Shown here: positions 44,435-54,829 of the stretch, piece after piece
Numbering within the stretch: position 1 is the first letter of the stretch
Layout: each line of letters starts with the position of its first letter
Assembly: GCA_030762175.1 (NCBI GenBank)
Contig: CM060830.1
Span: forward strand, 53,623,501 to 53,687,500
Source of the DNA: Metallyticus violacea
Lineage: Eukaryota; Arthropoda; Insecta; Mantodea; Metallyticidae
Reading direction: 5' to 3'
Length of the DNA stretch: 64,000 nucleotides
Position numbers and translations under genes: made by a program
Notes under the pieces: model-generated
The model's database searches: none
Seen by the model: only the letters and a program-made list of their open reading frames with translations
What the model was told of the DNA's origin: nothing

Positions 44435-44900
44435 CACAGATCCTTACTAACAGCTCTATCATTCTGAAACAGTTTCATTTTCTCTTATTGAAATATTCAC
44501 TGTAATACCTATGGCAAAGTCTTGTTGAAAAGAGGTAAAATCACAGTCTTTGTCTGTTAATTCTCCAAAAAGGGGGGGAGGATTTTTTTCTCCTATGCAG
44601 GAGCATCAATATGGCCTGAATAAAAAAAATCCTATAATTCTTTCTCTACATGTGGCACACCATACACCATACATAGAAGGGAGCCTCATAAACGTTCCAA
44701 TAACGATTCTTTTGTGTAAACACAAAACTAGGAAGTTGAAACCAGGCGCCATACTATATAAAAATATTAAATATGCGTTTGTTAGGTTTTAGACTGAACT
44801 CCACGGGTGCCCTGAAATTTATTATAAAAATTATGGATTATTGTACGTCCTGGAAGTTTTACACCCGGGAATATTTCTTCAAATATTCTTTGATCTCCTT
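44435..44900. other. Non-coding, nothing recognised
   Basis: Short open frames only. A G7 run lies near 44572. Confidence 0.45.
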
Positions 44901-44904
44901 TTGT

Positions 44905-45180
44905 TTTTATTTATTTATTTGGTTTATTTACGGACGCTCTTTAACATCGCAGATCATCAGCGTCTCATTCAATTTGAGGCCCGAAACGGCCAATAAACTT
45001 TGCTCAGAGGCAGCTTCTTTCAGGTTTGCGGTTCCGGTCATAAATCTACAGACGCGGGGCCCATGTTTTGATTTCCCTTCCGAAGGAAACCATACATGGA
45101 ATCCACCCTCCATGACAGAGGTTGAATCCGCGATCTTGGGTCCACTAGGCAAGTATGGTTACTACTAGAGCATCAGGACC
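44905..45180 (-). mobile_element. Near full-length type 1 SINE, diverged
   Basis: Reading the minus strand from about 45178: 'cggtcctgatgctctagtag', then 'taaccatacttgcctag', then 'caagatcgcggattcaacc' as the B-box region. The body follows ('atggtttccttcggaaggg', 'ggaaccgcaaacctgaaaga', 'ggccgtttcgggcct'), ending 'gacgctgatgatctgcgatg' and 'gagcgtccgtaaata'. Scattered substitutions mark it as older than the 27.1 kb copy. Confidence 0.8.
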
Positions 45181-45184
45181 GCTT

Positions 45185-46545
45185 TGAACTTGACGACTTG
45201 ACTTTGTTAATCCTTATTCAACATAAAAATTGAGCTATAATACAATTCGCAAACCAGAACACTAGCAATAACTGAACTTAATGGAAGTATTAAATGGAAA
45301 AGGCGGGGGTGTCAGAAATAATATTTTTGTTTTTGTACTATTTTAATATTTGGAAATGTCTGCTAATGTTTATATGGTTTTCATTAATGTTCCTCGGTTA
45401 TAAACATTTTAATACATTTTTAATTATGTCGCTGCAGAAACCATTCTTTTTATTTTGCGAGCACTTGTTCGGTTAAAATTCTAAATCTCAGGAACCATTT
45501 GCTCTAGAAGACTGTGGTTTATCTTGCATGATAGAAAAAGTTGTATTTCACAAATTGGCAGCATTTGATTCCATGCCATCCTCCTTTGTTGGACGGTTTT
45601 AGCTGGTGTTTCCTTCAGAGAGTTACTTTTTCTGTAAAAACATTTTTTTTAGCTGAAAACCTTACTTTTACCACTTATTTATGATTGTGTTGATGTGGAT
45701 CTATTATGATATAGCTAGGACAAAATGTGACAATGTAAAAAAATAAAATGTTGAAAAAAAGTACAAAAAGCACATAATTGAAATTTACTCATCTAATTTC
45801 ACTACTATACCATGACCCTTAAATAGTCCTTGAGAAAATGGAAACTCAAGTTGGTTAATTTAACGTTACAAGGATAGGCCTTTCTTACTCCCCTTAACTC
45901 AGCCATTATCAGAGCCACACTGACAGCCAGAAGCTAACGACCTTGTTCTAGTCGATTGCAGGAATTACATGTACATCTCTCGATATTTCTATCATTATTT
46001 TCATTACTTTTTACTTTTATATAAACTACAGAATATTTTGTCCTCTCCTCCCGGTTTCATTTTTCTGTGTTAATGGGTTAGTAAAACTCTTTATTTGCTT
46101 TAGTCCTGCCTGTCTTTTTTCCGATTTTTATTCTATATATTTTACTTTAAATTTATAATTTATACGGGTGAATATTATTTTTTCTGAAATGTTAATCTAT
46201 TTCCCTTTTGAGCCTTTTTCGTCTGAATGACTGAAAGTCACATTGACCTTCTGCTACGACTTGTTGAATAAGGAAAACGTGTTACGTTACGTGTTTGCAC
46301 GGTACATTTCCCTTGCAGGCCAACTGATATGGGGATATGTGTGCATCGATCTAGGAACTGTAGCCTCTACTGATGGAATAATTAGTGTTTGCGTTACCAA
46401 ACTGGAGTGGGGAAGCCATCAGTTGCTTGATTAGAGTACTGGCTTCATGCTCCCTTTTCAAAGGACTTACAGTCATGTTCTATCTTGGTGCATACTATTC
46501 AAATCACCTCAATGAACAGAATGTTAGGAAATTACCCCTGAACAT
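45185..46545. other. Non-coding, nothing recognised
   Basis: Open frames of 60-90 codons lack motifs. The one at 46385-46654 owes its length to the ATGG array. Confidence 0.45.
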
Positions 46546-46549
46546 AAAG

Positions 46550-46605
46550 ATGGATGGATGGATGGATGGATGGATGGATGGATGGATGGATGGATGGATG
46601 GATGG
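46550..46605. repeat. (ATGG)14 microsatellite
   Basis: Perfect tetranucleotide repeat. Read in one frame it encodes repeated Met-Asp-Gly-Trp, which is incidental. Confidence 0.97.
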
Positions 46606-46779
46606 TCTGGAGCGAAGCAGATGCTTTCGGTACCTGAGCTTTGCTCTCGGATGACTCTGTGCATATGCCACCAATGGGAGCACCTTCAGGAGTAAGAAAT
46701 TAATTGAGGGTGATATGGAGTGGCCAAAATCTACACGGACACAGATGGGGTAGGTAATATGTTTCCAGACAGAACACCC

Positions 46780-47080
46780 CGACTTCGGTGGAAGCTCTCC
46801 TCCTCCCCGAGTTACGTGAACCTCTCAGAATATCCGCTTCCATTGCAGACGCGGGGCAGAAATATTTTTTAAGCGCAAGCCACTATCACACCGCGCCAAC
46901 CCATCTCGCCCTGGCACTTTCGGCCTGTAACAGAATTAAATGATATGAATATGAGAGTCAAACATTCGTGGAATGTAAATATCTATCGCAGCATTCGCCA
47001 TTGTCAGGAGGGGCGGCCCAGCAGGAATTGAGCACGGGATATCCCGTTAACGCCTGAGCCACTTGGTTCGGTAGTGGAGG
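46780..47080 (-). mobile_element. tRNA-like segment, probable SINE head
   Basis: On the minus strand near 47070-47000, 'caagtggctcaggcgttaac' is A-box-like and 'gtgctcaattcctgctgggc' follows at about tRNA spacing. The less AT-rich sequence down to about 46780 may be its body. It resembles the type 3 SINE head at 8.2 kb, but the body similarity was not established. Confidence 0.35.
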
Positions 47081-47084
47081 AAAC

Positions 47085-47645
47085 AATCAAGTACCACAAA
47101 GCAAGACACACCTCTGAAATTGTTGCATTAACTATTACTACAGAGTTATTTTAGCCAGTCAGAATGCAAGTTATGTGACAACTTCTAACCTTTGCTCTGC
47201 TATCATTTGTTACATTTGTTTTACCGTTCGATAAATTCTTAACATCCGTTGACGTTTGCAGGCTTCACTATGCCGCTATGTGGAATGTACTAAATTAAAA
47301 TCCAGAGAAATACCATGAAAAGATCAGTTACTGGTTTGGGAGAAGAAGGATTATTTGACAAAATTTACCAACACCCTTCAAATACAAGTAATTAAACAAC
47401 ATTATTAAAAAATACACAAACGTAGTGATTGTGTGATGCAGTACAATAAATATCTGTATACCATAAACGGAAAATATAACAGCAATGATCATAATAAGTT
47501 ATGGAATGATTAACATTAAAATATTTGAAACAAAGACCTTACAACAAATTATAAAGGATTTGGCCATTTAACTGTCAGTTTACGGTATGCCTTGAACAAA
47601 GGGGTATTAATTAAATAAGCTCGATACAAATTGTCTTCAGACTCC

Positions 47646-47683
<38 letters not shown>

Positions 47684-49685
47684 TTTATTGAATGACTAAA
47701 CAATATATTTCTAAAGCAAAATCACTTTATATACATGATATAATGCTCTCAAAAGGACCTGAAAACATTACTTCAGTGTTCCGTACTGAATAGCTGGCGC
47801 TGAAGTTGCCTATAAAACTACATGGTTTACTTGTAAGATAACCTTCAGCATACATGCTGATGCATATTCGCTATGTGTAACTTGTGGATAGGAAATATTG
47901 AGACATTTGATTTATTTTTATCCTCCCTGGTCAAATTCGGTGAAATAAAGGACACATTCTGCGATATCTATCTAAAACTTGCTGTGTTTTTTATATTCTT
48001 GAATAATTCTTACTGAATGACTTTCCCGTTTTCAACTTTCTTTCTTCTAAAAACACTTTAACACGTGTTTTATTGCTGCGCCTAAACCACGTTTAACTTT
48101 GGGTTAGCATTTTGTATGTGTTTCCGAGATTAAGAATGTTTAAGTGACTCTCTGATGGGTTCTGTTTTGAGTGTTTCACTAACTCGGTTCACACTTTTTC
48201 TTTATAACATTTAAACCAATAGAATTTAATTCAGTAAAATATGAGAAGGAAGTAACGCGGTGTATAAAAAGCGTGAACAATTAACGCTCATTGCCTATGA
48301 AATAGCATTTGAGTGTTTCCTGTACTTGTTAGTTATGTGACGCATCCTACTGTGTTGTAGTTTCGGAACTGGAAATCTTTGTCTCACTAGCACAAAGTAC
48401 GTATAGTACAGTAAGTACAGTACGTATCGTACAATATGAACCAGTCCTTATGCACTGTAAACCTGTGCTGAACTTATAAATTGCGCAGACAGAGGTTCGA
48501 AAAACCACCGGATTTTTGAGAATGTTTATCTAATGAAGAAACTGGAAACTAATGGAACAGTGTTGAAAGCCCAAGGAGGATAACGTCTGAAGCCTGTGGT
48601 GGATTCAAATATATATTAAGTTCGGCCCGTTAACAACAAATTACTGCCCTTTTTATTGTTTAGATTTCCGTAGTGGGTTCTTTTATTATTGAAGAAAAAT
48701 GCCCGTTAATGAGAATGAAGTTGGTGGCGGTTTGTTGTTAGACTTTTTCCAGAAGCCTGTCTTGTGCTTTAATGTGACTGGTGGTTTGGAGATCTCTAAA
48801 TTAAGTAATAAGTCGTTGCTAGGAAAGAATTGGTTGGAAATAGGCCACCAAATAAGCAGGACGTCACATCCCTCTTTCCCCCAGCCCAGAAACATGCTCA
48901 GCTGAACTCCATGTTGTAAAATCAGGTATGTAGAAATTGTTAACCCTTACTCTTTGACAGCAGCCTCGAAGAGAGTAATAAATTACAAAATGCTCTCTAG
49001 TGAAACACAAAAGTTTTCCTTTAACTAAATAATCCCCCGTCATGTGCATAGCCAAGCGTTAAATAATTTAGATGTTACAGAATTAGTTACCTCTAAGCAA
49101 GGGAAATTCGTAGAATAGGCAAGTTTGAAAGAGAAAAACAGGTTAGTGGCAACAGCTATGGACATTATGCATTACTTTTAGTCCAGAATGTGCTGCTTAA
49201 TACAACCACTGTGATCTAAGATTTTAGTTTAGTATTTCTTGGGATCCGCCACTGTACACGCTGAGTTTAGTTACCTGGGTAGCTTGTTCATACATGAGGT
49301 CGAAGTGCTTTGTGGTCTTGTCTTTATCACGTCTGTGTTAAAGTAACATAAACTACGGAACTACAAAAGCCTATAATGGACACTTACTGACAGAGAATCG
49401 GGCAAGACATAGAACGCAGTAATGACATAAATTGGAGAAAAAGAGAGAAGGAAAGTTTCTGAAGTGCCAGAAACATCAGCTGAAGCACAACAAATGTGGA
49501 ACATGCCACCTTGAGGTTCATTATCCCTAAACTGTAAAAATCCTTTTATTCTCTCTATAGAACGTAAGAAAACCGCAGCGCATAACATGAAAAAAATCAT
49601 GCCTTGCTGCCCAAAACACAAAGGCATATAAAATAGAGCACCCGCAACAATGACCTCATATAGTATAGTGTCAGTTCTGTGTGTT
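47085..49685. other. Non-coding; one AAT array
   Basis: It holds (AAT)n at 47646-47683 and a short palindromic 'gtac'-rich patch at about 48395-48433. Complementary open frames at 48686-48905 cancel each other as evidence. No gene recognised. Confidence 0.45.
47646..47683. repeat. (AAT)n microsatellite, 12 units
   Basis: Perfect TAA/AAT repeat. Confidence 0.95.
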
Positions 49686-49689
49686 TACT

Positions 49690-49910
49690 CATCTCGTTCC
49701 AGTTACAGTAAAATGAGGTATTCAAATGCGCAGTTAATAGCTGCATGCTCCACGGATAAGCCGAAGGTGTAGAGAGTCTTCATGCTCGTATTCTGCAAGG
49801 CTGACAGACATTACGATATAATCCAGGAATACATCAGCGCATCAGGGAGCTGGATTGGTAGGCATATCCTTGCTGACGAAGGACATTTTGAACATATCAT
49901 ATGATTTTCC
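49690..49910 (+). pseudogene. C-terminal remnant of a Tc1/mariner-like transposase
   Basis: The frame ending at about 49904 reads SWIGRHILADEGHFEHII and then a stop. This matches the stereotyped terminus of many insect Tc1/mariner-like transposases ('C----GGHFEHLL'). Upstream residues such as QEYISA are only loosely similar. No catalytic motifs visible. Confidence 0.4.
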
Positions 49911-49914
49911 GTTT

Positions 49915-50930
49915 CCCACAGTTCTGTTTTGAATATTCGGCTATATGGTACAGGTGTAGAAAAGGGCTCTAAGAAAATAAAACAGTTTCGGGCCCATATT
50001 CATACTATATTTTTATCCTGTATATGTGAGAAAAATTTACCCAAAGTTCAATATGGCAACGAGGCAATGCAAAAAATAACAAGTATGCAGTAAGTTTAGA
50101 ACAAGGCTAGAAGATATCAGCGAGCAGGAAATCGAGGCAGAATGTAACACGAAAGTCTCCTTGAGCGTATCAAATGAAATCAAACTAACCTAGGGTAAAG
50201 AGGTAAAGGAGAAAGGCAAGACCAGACTAGGAAGATGGAAGGCTCAAAAAATAACGGATAGTTCTGGTAGGAGAGTATGCCCATTTTATGGAGGGGTGAA
50301 GAATGGGTACGTATTCTAGCAGAATGAGAACAACACTGTTTCCTGAAAACGTTCTAAAGCAATTAGAGGACGATTAGCATACTCAGACCTGTTTGCAAAC
50401 CACACCAATTCGTTGAATGTGGGCATTTTTCTAACCAAAGTGCACGAAACTAGAAGCAGTTTGTTTTCTAGTTACAACGCAAAAATTAGAGTAATTATAA
50501 ATAATGTAAGATGTTCCATTCATACATATGTAAATATAGTTCTCATTTTAAGAATGTTTATAATTAATAATGCTCTTTTTGTATTATGTTGTTCTTCTTT
50601 CAAATTGTGTATTATTTTAAGCATGCAAGTGGTCGTTTGTAAGGTGTATATAGAATTGTATAACAATAAAGACACCACCACCACTACGGCGGCAGCTGCA
50701 GCTGTAATTGGAAAATGAACTTGTTAAAATGTATACTGACATACTTACACAAGATTCGCTGTTTGTACATAGTTGAATGGCGCCATAGAGTACCGAAACT
50801 ACAAACAGTAGTATCACAACAACCGTTTCAATATAGCCGGAATGTAATAGTAATGAAAGCAGTACGTTAACAATGTAAACAATTTTAGCTACAGAATATA
50901 AAACTATTAGCTAAACCACTATACCTGTAA
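49915..50930. other. Non-coding, nothing firm
   Basis: A 101-codon open frame at 50413-50718 (hydrophobic, then a short Thr/Ala run from a GCA/ACC-type repeat) has no known motif. Near 50668 'aataaag' could be a poly-A signal of a retroposon. Not called as a gene. Confidence 0.4.
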
Positions 50931-50990
50931 ATGTAAACTTGTTTATATCTAACAAGCTGGCAATGCTCTCCGGTTCGCGCATTTTTCTGA

Positions 50991-51004
50991 GTTACTATGG
51001 AAAC
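50991..51004. promoter_or_regulatory. X-box-like (RFX) site
   Basis: 'gttactatggaaac' fits every position of the nematode X-box consensus RYYNYYATRRNRAC, bound by RFX factors in cilia-gene promoters. A second, imperfect half-palindrome 'gttgccatgaaac' lies at 51107-51119. The surrounding 50950-51200 is less AT-rich than its neighbours, as for a promoter. No adjacent gene was recognised, so its use is unproven. Confidence 0.35.
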
Positions 51005-51199
51005 GGGACAGTCAATAAACGATAGACATTTCTCCCCGACCTAGATACTGCCCATTCTCAGTTGTGGCTGTACTTGCTTTCTTGGAGTATAAAGCAAGCG
51101 TCTACCGTTGCCATGAAACAGGAAACAAGTGCAGCTCAATTCGTTCTGAGGGTATTGGGCTGTACCAGCGGGTACAGGCATAATAATTATGCCAAAGCA

Positions 51200-51875
51200 A
51201 GCGCCGTTACCAATAAATTCGTATGTCATTACTCAGAAATAGTTTTATTTTGGGCTAAAACGAAACATTTTGAAATTAATAATTACTTACATACTGGACG
51301 AAAGATGTTGACTAGTGAATAATGCTTCCTCTCATTACAATCAATGTTTACTACTACAGAAGTGATGCTATTCACACAGATAAATTACCTGTAGGTATTT
51401 ATGTGGCGTAAATAAGGAACTATTAGCGCGCTCTCTTTTGTTACGATGAGAGATCACCACCCAAGTTAGCGCTTGATAATCTTTTGTATTCGTCAAGCTC
51501 TGAAACATTTTTATAGCTTTGTACCCTGTATGCAATTAAATCAGAGGGGTGTTTGATGTCGGAATAATTAGAGTGGTGCTTTAGCAAAAAAGTAATTTTC
51601 TTTTGTCTTTATTATAAAAACAAATATACCTTTTTTTTTTTTTCCTTTTAGGGGTCCCAGTCTCCCAGGGACCAACAGCAAATTAGTCATGGGTGGAAAC
51701 TTACGCCCCACTAATGGTCTAGTGCAAGAAACCCATTTGGAACTAGCCGTAACAGAGTGTTTTGTTTTCGTTTCACAAAACGAGCTGTGGTGGAAGTCCA
51801 TTGCAACTGTACGGAATGCCATTTTGTGCAAGCGATCCTAATACCTCAATTATTATTTCAAAAGGAAGATAAAAT
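51200..51875. other. Non-coding, nothing recognised
   Basis: Complementary short frames only; an 87-codon frame at 51568-51831 (minus) has no motif. Confidence 0.4.
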
Positions 51876-51877
51876 AG

Positions 51878-52078
51878 TACAGGGTGTACGTAAAACACCG
51901 GCCAACCATCACAGGCCGTAATAAAGAGGAGTAGGATAATTTAAAAGAGGATTTTGGTACCACTTTTCATTGAGAGTCTAATGGGGCAGATAGTTTTGGA
52001 CAAGGTGTGCGGCCTAAATGTCTAGAAAAATAGCACCCACGCGTTGTGTTGTTAGTGATACTATGAAATGACGACAGC
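51878..52078 (+). mobile_element. Possible left end of a DNA transposon
   Basis: 'tacagggtgtacgtaaaaca' resembles the outer terminus of insect Tc1/mariner-type transposons: TA, then CAGGGTGT and an A-rich stretch. The following 180 bp are not coding. The unit stops where a SINE 3' part begins at about 52083. No matching right terminus was found in the window. Confidence 0.4.
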
Positions 52079-52082
52079 AAGC

Positions 52083-52205
52083 GTTTATACAGAACCTCAA
52101 GCCTGAAAGAAGAGGCCTCCGAGCAAAATTTGTCGGCCGTTTCACGCCCTGAGTGGAATGGGACGCTGATGACCTGTGACGTTAAAGAGCATCCTTAAAT
52201 AAACA
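52083..52205 (+). mobile_element. 3' part of a type 1 SINE
   Basis: It runs from 'agaacctcaagcctgaaag' through 'ggccgtttcacgccctgag' and 'gggacgctgatgacctgtg' to an A-rich tail with CAAAAA repeats. The tRNA-like head and first half of the body are missing. Confidence 0.85.
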
Positions 52206-52324
52206 AAAAAACAAAAACAAAAAAACAAAAAGAGTTAATTCAGTCCCCGTCTATGAGTTGGGGCGTTTTCTTTCTTTAATTAAAAAGTGTTTTTCCCATT
52301 TTTTTTTATTAAATTAGTTTCATA

Positions 52325-52368
52325 TATCACCAGAGTCCACCGCCTACGGTGCCTCAACTACAAATGAA
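52325..52368 (+). mobile_element. Short type 2 SINE 3' fragment
   Basis: 'atcaccagagtccaccgcct' followed by 'acggtgcctcaactacaaa' matches the type 2 end region ('atcatcagtgtccatcgcct', 'gtggtgcctcagtagtaaa'). Confidence 0.65.
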
Positions 52369-52450
52369 TAGGGAAATTGACGTACTCTACACCTTTGACA
52401 GTTTTGTAAGCATCAATGTAGATTTCTATGAACTTCGGCCATGTTTCTTC

Positions 52451-52546
52451 AAAAGAAGGAGGAGGAGAAGGAGGAGGAGGAGGGGGAGAAGGAGGAGAAG
52501 AAGAAGAAAAAGGAGGAGGAGGAGGAGGAGGAGGAGGGCGAGGGGC
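52451..52546. repeat. Purine-only (AGG)n tract, about 95 bp
   Basis: Almost pure A/G on the plus strand, dominated by AGG/GAG triplets with AAG interruptions. It translates to Arg/Lys runs on one strand and Pro/Ser runs on the other, which are not genes. Such mirror-like polypurine tracts can form triplex (H-) DNA. Confidence 0.95.
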
Positions 52547-52737
52547 TACGTCTAAATTTTTAATGTAATGAAATCTGAAAAATAAATATATTGGCCATTT
52601 CAAAAAAGTTAAGTCGCAGTAGAGTATTAATTATCGAATATAACGGCTTTTTGAAGAAAAAAAATGGAGCGCACATCACAAGCAGCTGGTAATTCTTTAT
52701 GAGTAAAGACTCACGTTCTCCTCAAAGAACCTCCAGC

Positions 52738-53038
52738 ACAAGAGGACTACCGCCACGGGTGGCCGAGGTCGTTAAGAGACGGACTCGTGAGCGGGAGGTC
52801 TGGGTTCGAATACCGCCAGGACCGTCCTTCCTCACTGAGGTTTTTTCCAGGTTTTCCTCAGTCCTCATAAATGGCAAATGCCGGGGAGGTACCTTAAACT
52901 TAGGCCTGGAACGATTCCTTCCATAAAATCCTTTCCCAATATACCATTTCATCTCATGTATCATCAGTGTCCATCGCCTGTGGTGCCTCAGTAGTAAAAA
53001 CGGGCGTTAAACACCATTCATTCATTACAAGAGGACTA
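52738..53038 (+). mobile_element. Full-length type 2 SINE with perfect 12-bp TSD
   Basis: The 12-mer 'acaagaggacta' occurs at 52738-52749 and again at 53027-53038, directly flanking the element (52750-53026). The head starts 'ccgccacgggtggccgaggt', an A-box region typical of long-arm tRNAs (Leu/Ser), and has the B box 'gggttcgaataccgc'. The body includes 'gaccgtccttcctcactg', 'tggcaaatgccggggaggt' and 'aaacttaggcctggaacg', and ends 'gggcgttaaacaccattc' with an ATTC tail. The intact promoter boxes and exact TSD make this the youngest-looking insertion in the window. It lies about 150 bp left of the THAP promoter-like segment. Confidence 0.95.
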
Positions 53039-53164
53039 AAGAAGGAGAGAGGACCTTACTTCAATCTTTTCCTCGTTAATCGCTGTTTAACTCTTGTACC
53101 CGCCGAAGGACGCGCTACAGTCGCCATTTATCTAAAGCCATCTGTATACAAATATGGACATGCT

Positions 53165-53300
53165 TTGCGGCGGAATTTGCCGACAACCGAGCTTCGTGAT
53201 TGGTTCGCCAGCATCAGCCGCCATTTTGGGCCTTATGTCGGTGTGTTCTACCATATTCTTATATGGAGAACATTTTTAAAAAATATTTTTAATTGCGTTA
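53165..53300 (+). promoter_or_regulatory. Promoter-like segment before the THAP fragment
   Basis: It contains 'tgattggtt' (inverted CCAAT box) at about 53199 and 'gccgccattttggg' at about 53218, which matches the YY1 core (reverse of AANATGGCNGC). Both lie in a GC-richer island within AT-rich DNA, with several CpGs. Such a pairing is usual in TATA-less housekeeping promoters. The THAP-like start codon follows about 75 bp downstream. No transcript evidence can be seen from sequence. Confidence 0.4.
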
Positions 53301-53302
53301 AT

Positions 53303-53505
53303 ATGCATGGGTGTTGTGCATTTGGTTGTACCACTCAAGGGAAAGAAAGGAGTTAAGTTATATGAAATTCCTTCAGGAGAAGACGACGTTGAAAGACGAA
53401 ATATTTCGATTCAGAAAACTGGAAAAAGAACTGGATTCTATCGAACAACTCGACTGTGTTATAAAAGTATTATGTACGAATTTACTTATTATTTTATATT
53501 AAATT
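53303..53505 (+). pseudogene. THAP-type zinc-finger fragment, frameshifted
   Basis: From ATG 53303 the frame reads MHGCCAFGCTTQGK, the opening of a THAP DNA-binding domain (first zinc-binding Cys pair C-x4-C, with hydrophobic residues between). A one-base shift near 53340-53350 moves the coding into the next frame: KGVKLYEIPSGEDDVERR, then RTGFYRTTRLC. The IPSG and the following charged residues fit the THAP pattern, and TTRLC places the third Cys where expected. A His partner and the AVPTIF motif should be in the next exon and are not seen. It is either the first exon of a host THAP gene with a sequencing or real frameshift, or a remnant of a THAP-bearing transposon (P-element type). The upstream YY1/CCAAT segment favours a former gene start. 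Confidence 0.5.
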
Positions 53506-53509
53506 GAAT

Positions 53510-54825
53510 ATGCTACCTTAAATTTAACGCTTATGATTTGGTGATTTCATTAACGTGATAATACATAACAGGAATGTCGACAAAAGCTGCACTTGAAGCC
53601 TAAAGTGCAGTTATAAATATTTTTTAAACTTGATGTATGCTTATTTTATTTCATTGTGAAAGAAGATTATAGGGTTTAGTGACACTTTTGTTCTTATAAA
53701 TTCTTTACATTATTAAAAAATAGCTACAGTGACACAAAGTGAAATATTACTAATTATTATTTTTAGTTTGGTAAGGAATAGATCTTTTGACTTTTTAATC
53801 TGGTTTTTGAATGTCACCAACATCAAGGATTGTATATATAAATGAAGAAATTAACACATGAAATCAAAAATAAATAGTGTTTTTCTTATCTTAGCATTTC
53901 AAAGGAAAACTACTGTACATTGATATAATAAATGCATTACACAAATAAATTAAATAGTGGATAGCATAAAATGAGAAATTCTTATTTCAAGTTTTATTTG
54001 TTAAAAGGGTGTAATATAAGCCTACGTTTGATATTACGATTTTTGTTTTAACCGATGACAGCCTTTTCCTTTGCCGGCAAATGAACTGTCATTAGTCGCT
54101 GAACTCATACGGCACTGCGCAAAAGTGCCGTAAATATAACTGACTTAGTCTCAAAAATATGCATTTTCTGTCTGGCCTAGGTCTTCCAATGCAAAAAGAG
54201 GACATGAGCAGAGGCAGGAGGTATCGTTGAACATTATGACACAAACGTTTTAGGAATTAACGTTATGACAATCGAGTAAAACGACCGGAACACAACACGT
54301 AGTCTTAGGGGAATTAGAGGCGACTGGGCCACATACGGAGCGCGTCCATACTTGTATAATAGAGGGCTTTACATTTACCAACATTCCGCTAGCAAATTGA
54401 CAGTTTCCAGTTACTGCTATTCGATTGTCAGCCCTGAATTGAAGGCATTTAAACGTGAATGCGATCAACAATTTGATAATGTTTAGAACTTTATTATTTG
54501 TAAAGCTATTTAAGATAAGGGAACATAGTTTATATATATTTATTGCTTTGATTTTAGTGTATAGTGTATATATTCCATTATCAGAAGAAAGAAATTATAG
54601 ATGAGATATTATTTACATAATAATATAGTGATATTCGGAATAAATTGAACACTTTGTGATGTTACAGTTACAAGTAAGAACTAACATAACATATATGTAG
54701 GTATATGTAATTTTTCAATATAAAGTAGGTAGGTGTACATTTTCAACTAATTGCCCTGAGTGAGGAAATAAATTTTTATCTATCGCGAGGTAGGTGCTTT
54801 TATTTGAATGTAATAATATTTTGCA
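53510..54825. other. AT-rich non-coding sequence
   Basis: No exon with good splice borders was found that would continue the THAP frame. A 73-codon minus frame at 54250-54471 has no motif. Confidence 0.45.
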
Positions 54826-54829
54826 CGAC

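Noticed and set aside
46385..46654. Open frame with repeated Met-Asp-Gly-Trp
   Set aside because: Produced by the ATGG microsatellite; no motif outside it.
50413..50718. 101-codon open frame with hydrophobic segments as a membrane protein
   Set aside because: Hydrophobicity follows from T-rich codons, the C-terminal Thr/Ala run comes from a short trinucleotide repeat, and no homologous pattern is recognised.
52349..52603. Overlapping Arg-rich (plus) and Pro-rich (minus) open frames
   Set aside because: Both arise only from translating the AGG purine tract; no start context, splice signals or conserved residues.
52699..52964. Open frames on both strands around the SINE
   Set aside because: They are translations of the type 2 SINE; similar frames appear in other copies.
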